A DNA stretch of 64,000 nucleotides, from positions 124,001 to 188,000 of the forward strand of contig NZ_QUNI01000002.1 of assembly GCF_003385115.1 (NCBI RefSeq). The letters run 5' to 3'. Every line of letters begins with the position of its first letter. The stretch's first letter is position 1. Below, one piece after another: positions 10,197-20,074 of this stretch. Position numbers and translations under genes: made by a program. Under the pieces are notes generated by a model, which searched no databases, was not told the origin of the DNA, and was given only the letters and a program-made list of their open reading frames with translations. The DNA is from Flavobacterium aquicola. Lineage in GTDB: Bacteria > Bacteroidota > Bacteroidia > Flavobacteriales > Flavobacteriaceae.

Positions 10197-11624
10197 ATGG
10201 AAGAATGTATCTCTGTTTTTGATATGTTAAAAATTGGTGTTGGTCCATCCAGTTCACATACCCTTGGACCATGGCGTGCAGCAGAACGTTTTTTAAACGA
10301 ACTAAGAACTGATTTTGAAATCAATACAGTAACAAGAGTCAAAGTCGATTTGTACGGTTCGCTTTCATTGACTGGAAAGGGACATGCAACCGATTTGGCA
10401 GTCATGCTTGGACTTAGCGGCCAAGACCCAGAATACATTCCTATCCAAAATATTGACAAAATCATCAAATCGATTGAAGCCAAAAGCGAAATCCATTTGG
10501 GAAACCAGGTCAGTATTCCTTTTTTTATTCTTCAGGACATTGTTTTCAACAAAGACTTCCTTCCTTTTCATGCTAATGGATTGACATTTACAGCATACTT
10601 CAACAACGAAACTGAATACAGTTCGACTTTTTATTCCATAGGCGGTGGATTTGTTGTGAAAGAAGAACGGGAAAATGCCCAAAATAAAGTTGCCATAAAA
10701 TGTGCTTTCCCCTTCCCTATCAATAAAGCAAGTGAACTTTTGGCCTATTGTGCCAAAGAAAATAAATCCGTTTCGGAAATCGTTTATGACAATGAAAAAT
10801 CCATGCGCCCCGAAACAGAAATTCATCACGAACTACTGCGCATTTGGAACACTATGCTGGAATGCATGTATATCGGCTGTCATTCCGAAGGGATACTTCC
10901 CGGAGGTCTGCATGTACGAAGACGCGCTTTTGACATGCACCAAAATCTGATTGGACTATGTAATTATTCTACACCGCAGGAATGGCTGGAAGAAATAAGA
11001 AAAACTGAAGTTAAATTCCGCCAAATTCTAAAATGGGTAAGCTGTTTTGCATTGGCAGTAAACGAAGTCAATGCGGCGCTAGGCAGAGTGGTTACCGCTC
11101 CTACCAACGGAAGTTCGGGAGTGATTCCGGCAGTCTTGATGTATTATATGGTTATCGAAAATCATCAGGCTGGCGAAAATGAAATCAAAAAATTCCTTAT
11201 GGTTACCGGCGAAATAGGAAGTATTTTCAAAAAAGGCTCTACCATTTCTGCCGCAATGGGAGGATGCCAAGCCGAAATAGGAGTTTCGAGTGCCATGGCT
11301 GCCGCCGCATTATGTGAATTATTAGGCGGAACTCCTGCTCAGGTATTAATGGCTGCCGAAATTGCTATGGAACATCATTTAGGATTAACCTGCGACCCTA
11401 TTGGCGGCTTAGTACAGATTCCATGTATTGAAAGAAATACTATGGGTGCAATAAAAGCAATTAATGCTGCTGAGCTTGCTTTGGCAACAGATGCCAATAA
11501 CGCAAAAGTGTCTTTGGACAAAGTAATTGATACTATGTGGCAAACCGCCAAAGACATGAATTCCAAATATAAAGAAACCTCCGAAGGCGGACTCGCAGTT
11601 GCCGTAAATATGGCGGATTGCTAG
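10197..11624 (+). CDS. sdaA: L-serine ammonia-lyase, iron-sulfur type
   Basis: Single-chain Fe-S L-serine deaminase, converting serine to pyruvate and ammonia. The 475 residues contain the SDH-beta domain (about 1-160; [18 protein letters not shown]) and the SDH-alpha catalytic domain (about 190-470). Cysteines likely to hold the 4Fe-4S cluster are in [24 protein letters not shown] and [14 protein letters not shown]. Length and order match the bacterial type II enzymes. It is convergent with kup; a long palindrome starts at its stop codon. Confidence 0.95.
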   Translation: MEECISVFDMLKIGVGPSSSHTLGPWRAAERFLNELRTDFEINTVTRVKVDLYGSLSLTGKGHATDLAVMLGLSGQDPEYIPIQNIDKIIKSIEAKSEIHLGNQVSIPFFILQDIVFNKDFLPFHANGLTFTAYFNNETEYSSTFYSIGGGFVVKEERENAQNKVAIKCAFPFPINKASELLAYCAKENKSVSEIVYDNEKSMRPETEIHHELLRIWNTMLECMYIGCHSEGILPGGLHVRRRAFDMHQNLIGLCNYSTPQEWLEEIRKTEVKFRQILKWVSCFALAVNEVNAALGRVVTAPTNGSSGVIPAVLMYYMVIENHQAGENEIKKFLMVTGEIGSIFKKGSTISAAMGGCQAEIGVSSAMAAAALCELLGGTPAQVLMAAEIAMEHHLGLTCDPIGGLVQIPCIERNTMGAIKAINAAELALATDANNAKVSLDKVIDTMWQTAKDMNSKYKETSEGGLAVAVNMADC

Positions 11625-11738
11625 TTAATTAGAAAATTTGGAAAATGAGATAATTAGATAATTGACTAAGTCGCCAATTATCTAATTATCCAAATTTTCT
11701 AATTATCAAATTGACACATTATCTCATTGACTAATTAA
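11624..11738. repeat. Long imperfect palindrome between sdaA and kup
   Basis: The 115-bp stretch runs from the sdaA stop into the kup stop. Outer arms GTTAATTAG / CTAATTAAC pair, and the inner core GATAATTAGATAATTG / CAATTATCTAATTATC pairs exactly around a 10-base loop. Both arms are built of repeats of a TAATTA/GATAAT word. It can act as a bidirectional terminator, but its size and wordlike repetition go beyond that. Confidence 0.75.
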
Positions 11739-13674
11739 CCATCTTCCTTTCTAATTCTAATTTAACAATAGGATTATAAACGGCAGGAATCTCTTCGATG
11801 ACCACATCACTTTTATCAAGTCCGAAAGCTCTCGTATCTGATAGCGACATATTTTTCAGTACATAATAAGAATTCAGTAAAAGTCCGTCTCTTACAGAAA
11901 ACTCATTTTCTACAGACAAAAACTTTTCAATAATTACAAATTTAAAATCAGGTTCCGAATTGTATTTTGTTGAACCATCTGAGCGGATATGCAGATTCAG
12001 TTCTTTATTTTCGATAAGATCATGAACAATTCGTTTAAAATACAATTCAACTTTAGGCTGGATTCTAAAACCTATATTCAAAACAATCTTAATCACTTTA
12101 TCGTCTAATAATTCAATAACTTCATAATTCAGATCAAAAGGAGAATTAGTCCGGTTGATATGAAAAAACCAATATACATCAGCTCTTTTTGGTTTTTTAG
12201 AAAAAATGGAATTCAATATTTTCTCTTCTATTTCATAATTCCTGTCTGCTTTTGACAAATAAATTAAATGAGTGGAATATTTAGGAATCAAGACATCATT
12301 GCTCAATTCCTTGAACTTCGTTGTATACTCGGTCAAATTGGTAAATTTCACTAATTTATTGTTGATTTTTCGGGAGAAATACCAAACGTACATCGTCATA
12401 AAAATAAACAACTCGAAAAATAAGAACATCCAACGTTCTTTGATTTTAACAATATTGGCGACGAAAAATGCGACTTCGATAATCACAAAAACAGTTATGA
12501 TTGCACCAATGAGAATTCTGTTTAATTTTTTGATATAAATCAAATAATAATTAAGCAGTACAGTTGTCATCAGCATCGCAATGGTTATTGAAAATCCATA
12601 AGCGGCTTCCATATTTGAAGAAGTTCTAAAATACAGCACCATCAAAATACATCCAATCCATAAAATAGTATTTACCGATGGAATATAAATTTGTCCTTTC
12701 AAATTCGTTGGATTTTTCATCGAAACTCTCGGCCAGAAATTTAGCGAAACTGCTTCGTTAATTAATGTAAACGATCCGCTTATTAATGCCTGCGAAGCAA
12801 TTATGGCTGCGAAAGTCGAAATTATCACACCTGATAACAAAAACCAATGGGGCATAATTGTATAAAAAGGATTTCTGCCTTCAAGGAAATGACTGCTTTG
12901 GTTCATCAGCCAAGATGCCTGTCCCAAATAATTGACAACTAATGCTATTTTTACAAAAGTCCAAGTGATTCTGATATTCTCTTTTCCGCAATGTCCTAAA
13001 TCCGAATACAAAGCTTCGGCTCCAGTTGTACAAAGAAAAACAGCTCCCAACAGCCAAAAACCATGCGGGTATTCAACTAATAACTCATAAGCATACACCG
13101 GATTCAAAGCAGTCAAGATTGCCGGATGCTCTAAAATTTGGACAAATCCTAAAACAAAAAGCATCAAAAACCAAACAACCATAGCGGGACCAAAAAAGAA
13201 ACCCACTTTTTGCGTTCCAAAACGCTGAAAAAAGAAAAGACCAGACAAGATTGCAATAACAATGGGAAGTATTGGAATATTCGGAACTACATCACCCAAT
13301 CCCTCAACAGCTGAAGCCACAGAAATAGGCGGTGTAATAATTCCGTCAGCCAAAAGCGTGGTAGCTCCCAGAATAGTAGGAATTACTAACTTTCCTTTTC
13401 CAAATCGTTTGACCAATGCATAAAGAGAAAATACCCCTCCTTCGCCATGATTGTCTGCAGAAAGGGTCATTAAAACATATTTAAAAGTTGTTTGAAAAGT
13501 AAGTGTCCAAAATATACACGAAATCCCTCCATAAACTAATAATTTTGATATTTCCCTTTGCCCGATAATGGCTTTCATAACATATAACGGACTGGTTCCT
13601 ATATCTCCGTAAATAATTCCGAGTGCCACCAAAAGCGATGCCGCTGTAACTTTTTGAACCGTTGATTTATTCAT
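11731..13674 (-). CDS. kup: Kup-type potassium uptake permease
   Basis: K+/H+ symporter of the KUP/HAK/KT family. The N-terminal signature YGDIGTSPLYVMKAI is intact, followed by about 12 membrane helices up to residue 440 and a cytoplasmic C-terminal domain of about 200 residues. Its 647 residues match the family. It lies 103 bp downstream of the kdpE-like regulator on the same strand, suggesting that the two-component system senses potassium or turgor and controls this transporter rather than a KdpFABC pump, which is absent here. Confidence 0.94.
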   Translation of the reverse strand: MNKSTVQKVTAASLLVALGIIYGDIGTSPLYVMKAIIGQREISKLLVYGGISCIFWTLTFQTTFKYVLMTLSADNHGEGGVFSLYALVKRFGKGKLVIPTILGATTLLADGIITPPISVASAVEGLGDVVPNIPILPIVIAILSGLFFFQRFGTQKVGFFFGPAMVVWFLMLFVLGFVQILEHPAILTALNPVYAYELLVEYPHGFWLLGAVFLCTTGAEALYSDLGHCGKENIRITWTFVKIALVVNYLGQASWLMNQSSHFLEGRNPFYTIMPHWFLLSGVIISTFAAIIASQALISGSFTLINEAVSLNFWPRVSMKNPTNLKGQIYIPSVNTILWIGCILMVLYFRTSSNMEAAYGFSITIAMLMTTVLLNYYLIYIKKLNRILIGAIITVFVIIEVAFFVANIVKIKERWMFLFFELFIFMTMYVWYFSRKINNKLVKFTNLTEYTTKFKELSNDVLIPKYSTHLIYLSKADRNYEIEEKILNSIFSKKPKRADVYWFFHINRTNSPFDLNYEVIELLDDKVIKIVLNIGFRIQPKVELYFKRIVHDLIENKELNLHIRSDGSTKYNSEPDFKFVIIEKFLSVENEFSVRDGLLLNSYYVLKNMSLSDTRAFGLDKSDVVIEEIPAVYNPIVKLELERKMVN

Positions 13675-13777
13675 TTTATTTTAATTTTATTTTATTAATT
13701 TTTGGACATAGAAAGTCCTGTATGAGGTGCATGAAACACTTCATATTACATTTATTTTCAGTTTTTTTTAATTGATT

Positions 13778-14464
13778 TTAACTGGTATTAAACCGGTAGC
13801 CTACACCGGACTCCGTAATAATGAACTTAGGGCGATTTGGATCTTCTTCTATCTTTTTTCTAAGCTGGGCAACAAAAACGCGTAAATACTGAGTTTGATC
13901 GGCATAGCTGTTTCCCCAAACCTGTTTCAGTAAATATTGATGAGTTAATACGCGTCCTTCATTTTTTATGAAAATAGAAAGCAGATTATATTCTGTCATT
14001 GTGAGTTTCAAAATTTCATTGTTCAGCCTGACAATTCTGGAAGCTAAATCAATTGAAACAGCGCCAAACTCAATTATAGGTTCTTTTTCATTGGAAACCA
14101 TATTCCGCAAAGCTGTCCGAATTCTAGCTAGCAATTCCTGCGTGCGGAACGGTTTAGTCAAATAATCATTTGCCCCGTTATCAAGTGCTTTTACAATTTC
14201 GTCTTCGGCACTTTTTACGGTTAAAATTATAATTGGATTGGTATACCATTCGCGTAAACGTTTTAAAACAATTTGTCCGTCTTCATCTGGCAGACCCAAA
14301 TCAAGAATAACCAAATCAGGCTGATAATTAGCAACCATCGACAATCCTTCTTTTGCATTTACTGCAAAAATTGTTTTGTAGTTATTAGAATCCAACGTGA
14401 TTTCAAGAAGCTTTCTAATTTGAATCTCATCATCAATCACCAATATTTGAGCACCGTTATTCAT
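13778..14464 (-). CDS. OmpR/KdpE-like response regulator
   Basis: Response regulator of 228 residues. The receiver domain carries acidic pocket D11/D12, phospho-acceptor D55 (VILDLGLPDEDG) and the conserved lysine in DYLTKPF, and is followed by a winged-helix DNA-binding domain (about 130-225) ending ESGVGYRFNTS. The profile is KdpE-like. It overlaps the end of the histidine kinase gene by 8 bp, so the pair is translationally coupled. Confidence 0.9.
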   Translation of the reverse strand: MNNGAQILVIDDEIQIRKLLEITLDSNNYKTIFAVNAKEGLSMVANYQPDLVILDLGLPDEDGQIVLKRLREWYTNPIIILTVKSAEDEIVKALDNGANDYLTKPFRTQELLARIRTALRNMVSNEKEPIIEFGAVSIDLASRIVRLNNEILKLTMTEYNLLSIFIKNEGRVLTHQYLLKQVWGNSYADQTQYLRVFVAQLRKKIEEDPNRPKFIITESGVGYRFNTS

Positions 14465-15569
14465 TTGAAATTTCTTTAGTATTCATTGTTAAAGTGTGAA
14501 AGCTAAGCGTAAAAACCGAACCACCTTCTTCCCTGTTTTCAAGTTTTACTATTCCATGCTGTGCCTCGACAAATCCTTTTACAATTGACAAACCAAGTCC
14601 AGTTCCGCCGGTTTTTGAGTTTTGCAGACGGTAAAATTTATCAAACACCTTATCTAATTCAGCTTCAGGAAAACCGATGCCGTCATCGGCAATTGTAATC
14701 ACACACGGAAATACTTTATCGGGATTATATTCAAAATCGACATCTACATTATAGGAAACCTTAATTTCTATTTTGGCTCCTTTGGGCGTGTATTGAGAAG
14801 CATTGAAAACCAAATTGTAAATTATCTGTTGCATCAAACCATAGTCTAATTTGAAAAGCGGTAAATTTTCATCTGTTTTTACAACTACTTTATGAAACTG
14901 TAAATCGTCCTTTAAATGATCTAAAACATTATAAATCAATTCTTCTAAATCACACCAATCCATTTTTGGCTCTATAACACCCGATTCCAATCGCGACATA
15001 TTCAGTAAATTTTCTACCTGATGATTCAGTCTCAAGGATGCTTTCTCAATCTCGGCATATAAATTCTCTTTATTTTCCTCAGAAATAGGCATGGATTTGC
15101 TTTGAATGGTATCTATAGCTCCCATTATTGTTGAAATTGGCGTTCTCAATTCATGAGAAAGAGAGTCCAATAAAGCATTGTAAAGTTTCATCGTATTAAT
15201 TCTAACCTCTTTTACCTGCAATATCTTTTCGGCTCTCCTGATTTTATGAGTCAAAACTGCATTGATGAGAGCAATAATGAAGAACAAAAACAATAATAAA
15301 GAGTCTTCGGCATTGCTGATGTGAAACGTATAATACGGCTTAATAAATAAAAAATTCAATATTAACGCACTCAAAACTGCACTGAGTACTATTGGCAAAA
15401 TGGTCAAAAACATCGACAATACTGAAACGACCACTAACAGCAGATAACCAACAATTTTGTAGTCTAAATAATCTCTGATGAACAAACACAATGATGCAAC
15501 GATACCAACTGATAAAACGCTTATCAAATATTGATTTTTAATCTTCATCTGATTCAAAATACTATTCAT
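14457..15569 (-). CDS. DUF4118-type sensor histidine kinase (KdpD C-terminal half)
   Basis: Membrane histidine kinase of about 370 residues, starting MNSILNQMKIKNQY; a 22-codon longer frame to 15635 is open, but AAGGATT directly precedes the ATG at 15569. Order: four close hydrophobic helices (DUF4118), a coiled linker, HisKA with the phospho-His in SLSHELRTPISTIMG, and HATPase with NLVFNASQYTP (N box), DDGIGFP (G1) and GGTGLGLSIVKGF (G2). It equals the C-terminal half of KdpD and lacks the KdpD and Usp input domains, so potassium sensing would need to reside in the membrane segment. Confidence 0.9.
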   Translation of the reverse strand: MNSILNQMKIKNQYLISVLSVGIVASLCLFIRDYLDYKIVGYLLLVVVSVLSMFLTILPIVLSAVLSALILNFLFIKPYYTFHISNAEDSLLLFLFFIIALINAVLTHKIRRAEKILQVKEVRINTMKLYNALLDSLSHELRTPISTIMGAIDTIQSKSMPISEENKENLYAEIEKASLRLNHQVENLLNMSRLESGVIEPKMDWCDLEELIYNVLDHLKDDLQFHKVVVKTDENLPLFKLDYGLMQQIIYNLVFNASQYTPKGAKIEIKVSYNVDVDFEYNPDKVFPCVITIADDGIGFPEAELDKVFDKFYRLQNSKTGGTGLGLSIVKGFVEAQHGIVKLENREEGGSVFTLSFHTLTMNTKEISNE

Positions 15570-15713
15570 AATCCTTGTATTTATTTGATATGACAAAGTT
15601 AGACCATATCCTATAAGTATTTTATAATATAACAAAGCACGATATAAAGATTTTATAAAGATTTCACTTAACAGTTTTCAGGAGCGGAAAAATTGGGCAT
15701 TTTTGGAAATATG

Positions 15714-15818
15714 GTTCCCGCTTTTCGCTATATCTTTTCCTTTTTAAAGAAAAAAGGAAAAGGATGCCGCTACACACGAGCGAAGCGAACTGACGAAGTA
15801 ATCGGGGCTAAAGGCAGG
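15714..15818 (-). repeat. Dispersed intergenic repeat, copy A
   Basis: Read on the minus strand it begins AGCCCCGATTA, continues with TGTAGCGGCATCC, an internal hairpin of CCTTTTTT/AAAAAGG-like arms (about 15733-15762), and ends GATATAGCGAAAAGCGGGAA. The two ends resemble those of copy C at 58.6 kb, while the middle differs. I associate it with intergenic elements of flavobacterial genomes; a genome search would be needed to count copies. Confidence 0.6.
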
Positions 15819-15845
15819 TAATTGGCATTTTTGGGGTCAATTATA

Positions 15846-15878
15846 AGACCTAACAGGTTTTAAAAACCTGTTAGGTCT
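15846..15878. repeat. 33-bp perfect palindrome (AGACCTAACAGG type)
   Basis: Arms AGACCTAACAGGTTT (15846-15860) and AAACCTGTTAGGTCT (15864-15878) pair perfectly around a 3-base loop. No gene ends nearby, so a terminator role is unlikely. The core ACCTAACAGG resembles a repeat I have seen widely in Flavobacterium intergenic DNA; that recall is unverified. Confidence 0.8.
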
Positions 15879-16084
15879 GAATCGCTGAAATCCCTATCAT
15901 GAAAAACTTCATATTTTAATAAAATTCATCAAAACCATAATTTAAATTACCAATATCACAATTTGACTAGTTCTCAATCACATATTCTTTCCAAAAACTC
16001 AATTTAGAAAAATTCTATTTATTACTTTTACAGTCTCAAAAACAAAATCAATTCCGACATATCGGAAATAAAATAAGAAAATAC

Positions 16085-16903
16085 ATGTCTGCAATAAAAA
16101 AAGATTACAAAAAAGTCACTACCAAGTCATTAATCGAAATGAAATCTAACGGTGAAAAAATCTCCATGCTTACTGCCTATGATTATACGATGGCAAAAAT
16201 TGTGGATACCGCTGGAGTTGACGTTATTCTCGTTGGCGATTCTGCCTCCAATGTTATGGCTGGTCACGAGACAACACTGCCAATTACTTTGGATCAGATG
16301 ATTTATCATGCTTCATCTGTTGTTAGAGCTGTGGAGAGAGCTTTAGTCGTAATTGATCTTCCTTTTGGAAGCTACCAATCTGATTCTAAAGAAGCTTTGC
16401 GCTCTTCTATCAGAATCATGAAAGAAAGTGGCGGACACGCTGTAAAATTGGAAGGCGGAAAAGAAATTAAGGAATCCATCAAAAAAATTCTAAACGCCGG
16501 AATTCCGGTAATGGGACATTTGGGATTAACACCACAATCAATCTATAAATTTGGAACTTACACGGTTCGCGCCAAAGAAGACGAAGAAGCCGAAAAGTTA
16601 ATTGAAGACGCCAAATTACTAGAACAATTGGGCTGTTTCGCTTTAGTACTTGAAAAAATCCCTGCAAATCTGGCGAAACAAGTAGCCGAGAGTATTTCTA
16701 TTCCTGTTATTGGAATTGGTGCCGGTGGCGGTGTTGATGGACAGGTTTTAGTAATTCACGATATGCTAGGTATGAATAATGAATTTAGTCCCCGTTTCTT
16801 AAGACGTTACATGAATCTATACGAAGGTATGACTTCAGCCATAAGTAAATATGTAACAGATGTGAAATCAAAGGATTTTCCAAACGAGAAGGAACAATAT
16901 TAA
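16085..16903 (+). CDS. panB: 3-methyl-2-oxobutanoate hydroxymethyltransferase
   Basis: Ketopantoate hydroxymethyltransferase, the first step of pantothenate synthesis. It is a (beta/alpha)8 barrel of 272 residues. Metal and substrate blocks are present: [58 protein letters not shown], and [15 protein letters not shown] near the C-terminus. It is followed at 88 bp by rluA on the same strand, a neighbourhood that appears often in flavobacteria, with a long hairpin filling the gap. Confidence 0.96.
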   Translation: MSAIKKDYKKVTTKSLIEMKSNGEKISMLTAYDYTMAKIVDTAGVDVILVGDSASNVMAGHETTLPITLDQMIYHASSVVRAVERALVVIDLPFGSYQSDSKEALRSSIRIMKESGGHAVKLEGGKEIKESIKKILNAGIPVMGHLGLTPQSIYKFGTYTVRAKEDEEAEKLIEDAKLLEQLGCFALVLEKIPANLAKQVAESISIPVIGIGAGGGVDGQVLVIHDMLGMNNEFSPRFLRRYMNLYEGMTSAISKYVTDVKSKDFPNEKEQY

Positions 16904-16989
16904 GACTCTGAGTTTCTAAGATACTAAGCCTCTAAGAAAATAAACTTAGGAACTTAGTATCTTAGCGACTTAGAAACTCTAAAAAGTCT
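16903..16989. repeat. Long hairpin filling the panB-rluA gap
   Basis: Left arm 16908-16936 and right arm 16945-16980 pair through repeated CTTAG/CTAAG words (for example TTTCTAAGATACTAAG with CTTAGTATCTTAG), and AGACT / AGTCT close the base. It spans almost exactly from the panB stop to 3 bp before the rluA-like start. Confidence 0.78.
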
Positions 16990-16991
16990 GA

Positions 16992-17681
16992 ATGAAAATT
17001 ATTTCCACAAAATCCAATCTTCAAATCCTTCACGAAGACAATCATTTAATTGTCATCAATAAACGCGTTGGTGATATTGTGCAGGGCGACAAAACTGGCG
17101 ACAAACCATTAAGCGATGTTGTAAAAGAATACATAAAAGACAAATACAATAAACCTGGTGAAGTATTCCTTGGAGTTGTACATCGACTGGACCGACCAAC
17201 TACCGGAATTGTAGTTTTTGCGCGTACTAGCAAGGCGTTGACAAGAATGAACGAATTATTCAGTAACAGGGAAACTCAAAAAACCTATTGGGCAGTTGTC
17301 AAAAACAGGCCTTCAAAAAGCGAAGACACTCTAGTTCATTACATCAAAAGAAACGAGAAAAACAACACTTCAAAAGCCCATACAAAAGAAGTTCCCGACA
17401 GTAAAAAAGCTAGTCTGGAATATAAAATCATCAAGGAACTGGACAATTATTTCGGGCTTGAAATTCAGCTACATACGGGCAGGCACCATCAGATACGCGC
17501 ACAGTTGTCAGCAATAGGTTGTCCTATAAAAGGAGATTTAAAATACGGTTTTGAACGAAGCAATCCTGACGGAGGAATTCATCTGCATGCAAGAAAACTT
17601 GTGTTTGTTCATCCTGTTTCTAAAGAAGAAATCACCATTATTGCTCCAACTCCCGAAGAAGTTATTTGGAAAGCTATTTAA
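16992..17681 (+). CDS. RluA-family pseudouridine synthase
   Basis: Pseudouridine synthase of 229 residues acting on rRNA or tRNA uridines. The catalytic aspartate motif HRLDRPTTGIVVFAR is complete, and the family blocks LHEDNHLIVINKR, ELQLHTGRHHQIRAQL-like (IQLHTGRHHQIRAQLS) and HARKLVFVHP follow. No N-terminal S4 domain is present, so it belongs to the short RluA/RluC-like group. The exact target site cannot be decided from the sequence. Confidence 0.92.
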   Translation: MKIISTKSNLQILHEDNHLIVINKRVGDIVQGDKTGDKPLSDVVKEYIKDKYNKPGEVFLGVVHRLDRPTTGIVVFARTSKALTRMNELFSNRETQKTYWAVVKNRPSKSEDTLVHYIKRNEKNNTSKAHTKEVPDSKKASLEYKIIKELDNYFGLEIQLHTGRHHQIRAQLSAIGCPIKGDLKYGFERSNPDGGIHLHARKLVFVHPVSKEEITIIAPTPEEVIWKAI

Positions 17682-17759
17682 ATTTTGGCATAAAAAGAAT
17701 TTTATTCTGAATTTTAAATTTAACTTGCATTAGCATAATGATTTAAATCTTTTTTCGCT

Positions 17760-19088
17760 ATGAGTTACAAATTAAATATTAGTACCAGAAAAGAAGCTTT
17801 AATAAAATTGATGGATGAAATTATCAAGCACGAAAATGAGATCATCCAAGCATTATATGAGGATTTCAAAAAACCTCCATTTGAGTCGATAGTTACTGAA
17901 ACCAGTTATATCATTTCTGAATTAAAAGAGACAATAAAAAATATTGAAAAATGGGCCAAAATTAAAAAGGTCTTGCCTTCATTACTTAATTTTCCCTCCA
18001 CAGATTATATAGTAAAAGAACCTTACGGAAAAGTTTTAATTATAGCACCTTGGAATTATCCTTTTCAATTAGCTATCAGTCCATTGACAGCAGCTGTTGC
18101 CGCTGGTAATCAAGTAGTATTAAAACCTTCAGAATTAACACCAAAAACTTCGGCTATAATTTTACAAATTATAGAAAAAGTATTCCCGCATCAGCATGTA
18201 AAGGTAGTAGAAGGAGGTGTTGAGGCAGCTCAAAAACTATTAGCACAGCGCTGGGATTATATTTTTTTTACTGGAAGTGCTGCTGTTGGTAAAATTGTTG
18301 CCAAAGCTGCTGCCGAACATCTTACTCCGGTAACTCTCGAATTAGGTGGTAAAAATCCCTGCATCATTGACGAAACTGCCAATTTGAAACTGGCTGCCAA
18401 AAGAATAGTCTGGGGGAAATTTTTGAATGCCGGACAAACCTGCATTGCTCCCGATTATATTTTGATTCAGGAAGAAATGAAAAGTCATTTTATTACTTTT
18501 ATAAAAAATGAAATTACTAATGCTTATGGGGAAAATCCAAAAAACTCTCCAGATTTCGCCCGAATCGTAAACGAAAAAAACTGGCATCGCTTAGCAAGCA
18601 TGATTGCACCGGAAAAAGTAATCACCGGAGGAACAACTGATGTAGAAGACTGCTATATTTCTCCCACATTAATTGATGAAAACGATCTTGACAGCGAACT
18701 GATGAAGGAAGAAATTTTCGGCCCGATACTCCCTATAATTACTTATAAAGATGAAAAAGAAATTGATAAAATAATTTCCAAATATGAAAAACCGCTTGCC
18801 TTATATGTCTTTACAGACGATAAAAAATTTGCAAAAAAAATAATTCAGGAGCATTCATTTGGCGGAGGCTGTATTAATGATACAATAATTCATTTTGCAA
18901 ATAAAAGGCTTCCCTTTGGCGGTGTCGGTCACAGTGGTATCGGTGCGTATCACGGGAAGTTAAGTTTTGATACATTCTCTCATCATAAAGGAATTGTAAA
19001 AAAAGCAAATTGGCTTGATTTAAATTTAAGATACGCTCCCTATACCAATAAAATTAATTCGATAAGAAGATTATTAAATTGGTTATAA
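17760..19088 (+). CDS. Aldehyde dehydrogenase (ALDH3-like)
   Basis: NAD(P)-dependent aldehyde dehydrogenase of 442 residues, of the short class-3/fatty-aldehyde type. Visible are LIIAPWNYPFQLAISPL, the general base in TLELGGKNPCIID, and the catalytic Cys in FLNAGQTCIAPDY. EEIFGPILPI and the C-terminal LPFGGVGHSGIGAYHG also match. The preference for medium or long-chain aldehydes is inferred from the subfamily. It is transcribed with the same polarity as its neighbours but has its own 78-bp leader. Confidence 0.92.
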   Translation: MSYKLNISTRKEALIKLMDEIIKHENEIIQALYEDFKKPPFESIVTETSYIISELKETIKNIEKWAKIKKVLPSLLNFPSTDYIVKEPYGKVLIIAPWNYPFQLAISPLTAAVAAGNQVVLKPSELTPKTSAIILQIIEKVFPHQHVKVVEGGVEAAQKLLAQRWDYIFFTGSAAVGKIVAKAAAEHLTPVTLELGGKNPCIIDETANLKLAAKRIVWGKFLNAGQTCIAPDYILIQEEMKSHFITFIKNEITNAYGENPKNSPDFARIVNEKNWHRLASMIAPEKVITGGTTDVEDCYISPTLIDENDLDSELMKEEIFGPILPIITYKDEKEIDKIISKYEKPLALYVFTDDKKFAKKIIQEHSFGGGCINDTIIHFANKRLPFGGVGHSGIGAYHGKLSFDTFSHHKGIVKKANWLDLNLRYAPYTNKINSIRRLLNWL

Positions 19089-19262
19089 AAAACAAAAAAG
19101 CATCAAAATCCTAAAAAAATTCTTCGTAAAAACAGTAAATTTACACACTGAAACAGATTTTTACAATATAAATTACGACAATGAGATTTACTTTTTACGA
19201 AATATCATCTGAAAATCTTTTTCCAACATACATCTAAAAAATAATTAACCTAAAAACATACA

Positions 19263-20033
19263 ATGAACCAAACTCTAGAAAGATTACAGGAAATTGAAAA
19301 AAATGGATACCAAATAGATTTTGGAAATATATTTAATCACGCCTTTGAGAATTATAAAAAAATTGCTTTATATGCTGGGTCAGTAATAGTCATCTTCAGC
19401 GTATTATTTATTGTTTTTAGTGCCTTTTCTCTGCTATCGGTTGTAGGTGTAACCGAAATGACAAAGGATCTTTCTTCGGAACAGCATAAAATAGAAAGAC
19501 TTATCGAATCTAATATAGAGGCTATGGGAATCGGTTCCATAATTATTTCCTGTTTGCTCAGCCCTTTTCAGGCTGCTTTCTTAAAAATGGCAGATCATGC
19601 TGACAGAGACGAAAATTTTCCTGTTTCATCTTTATTTTCATTCTATAAATTACCTTATTTAAAAGAAATTGTAATTGCTACTTTGTTAATCTCAGTAGTT
19701 ACTTTCGCCCAAGCGACTTTATTCAGATATATAAAATTTGAGTTTCTAGGCATCTTAATTAACTATTTTATTTCGTTTATAACACTTCTTACCATTCCAC
19801 TGATTATATTTGGTAACTTACAGGCAATGAATGCTATAAAACATAGTATTCAGATTGTGCTCAAACAGCCAATTGTTTTATTAGGACTGATAGTTGTTGC
19901 AATTATAGGGTCATTGATAGGTTTTATGGCCTGTTGTGTTGGTCTGTTTTTTACAATACCTTTTATTTATTCTATGAATTATGCCATTTACAGTGCTATT
20001 ATAGGAATAGACAATACCACCGAAAATGAGTAA
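19263..20033 (+). CDS. Integral membrane protein, unknown function
   Basis: A 256-residue protein with about five or six hydrophobic helices, at roughly residues 35-60, 90-110, 130-150, 155-180 and 205-245. The N-terminal 30 residues are soluble (TLERLQEIEKNGYQIDFG). It resembles the widespread polytopic proteins of flavobacteria with a glycerophosphodiesterase-membrane-like or DUF975-like layout, but no catalytic motif is seen. Only 41 bp separate it from the hybrid kinase gene, so cotranscription is possible. Confidence 0.72.
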   Translation: MNQTLERLQEIEKNGYQIDFGNIFNHAFENYKKIALYAGSVIVIFSVLFIVFSAFSLLSVVGVTEMTKDLSSEQHKIERLIESNIEAMGIGSIIISCLLSPFQAAFLKMADHADRDENFPVSSLFSFYKLPYLKEIVIATLLISVVTFAQATLFRYIKFEFLGILINYFISFITLLTIPLIIFGNLQAMNAIKHSIQIVLKQPIVLLGLIVVAIIGSLIGFMACCVGLFFTIPFIYSMNYAIYSAIIGIDNTTENE

Positions 20034-20074
20034 CGTTTAACCATATATTAAATTAATAGTTATCCCCTGAGACT

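Larger units (their letters stand above)
15570..16084. other. Repeat-rich intergenic region upstream of panB
   Basis: The 515-bp gap separates the divergent kinase and panB genes. It holds one member of the structured repeat family (15714-15818) and a perfect 33-bp palindrome (15846-15878). The remainder is AT-rich. No ORF with coding character was seen. Confidence 0.6.

Noticed and set aside
10365..10829. 154-residue minus-strand ORF
   Set aside because: Antisense to the L-serine deaminase gene, whose motifs are continuous here; it has no independent evidence.
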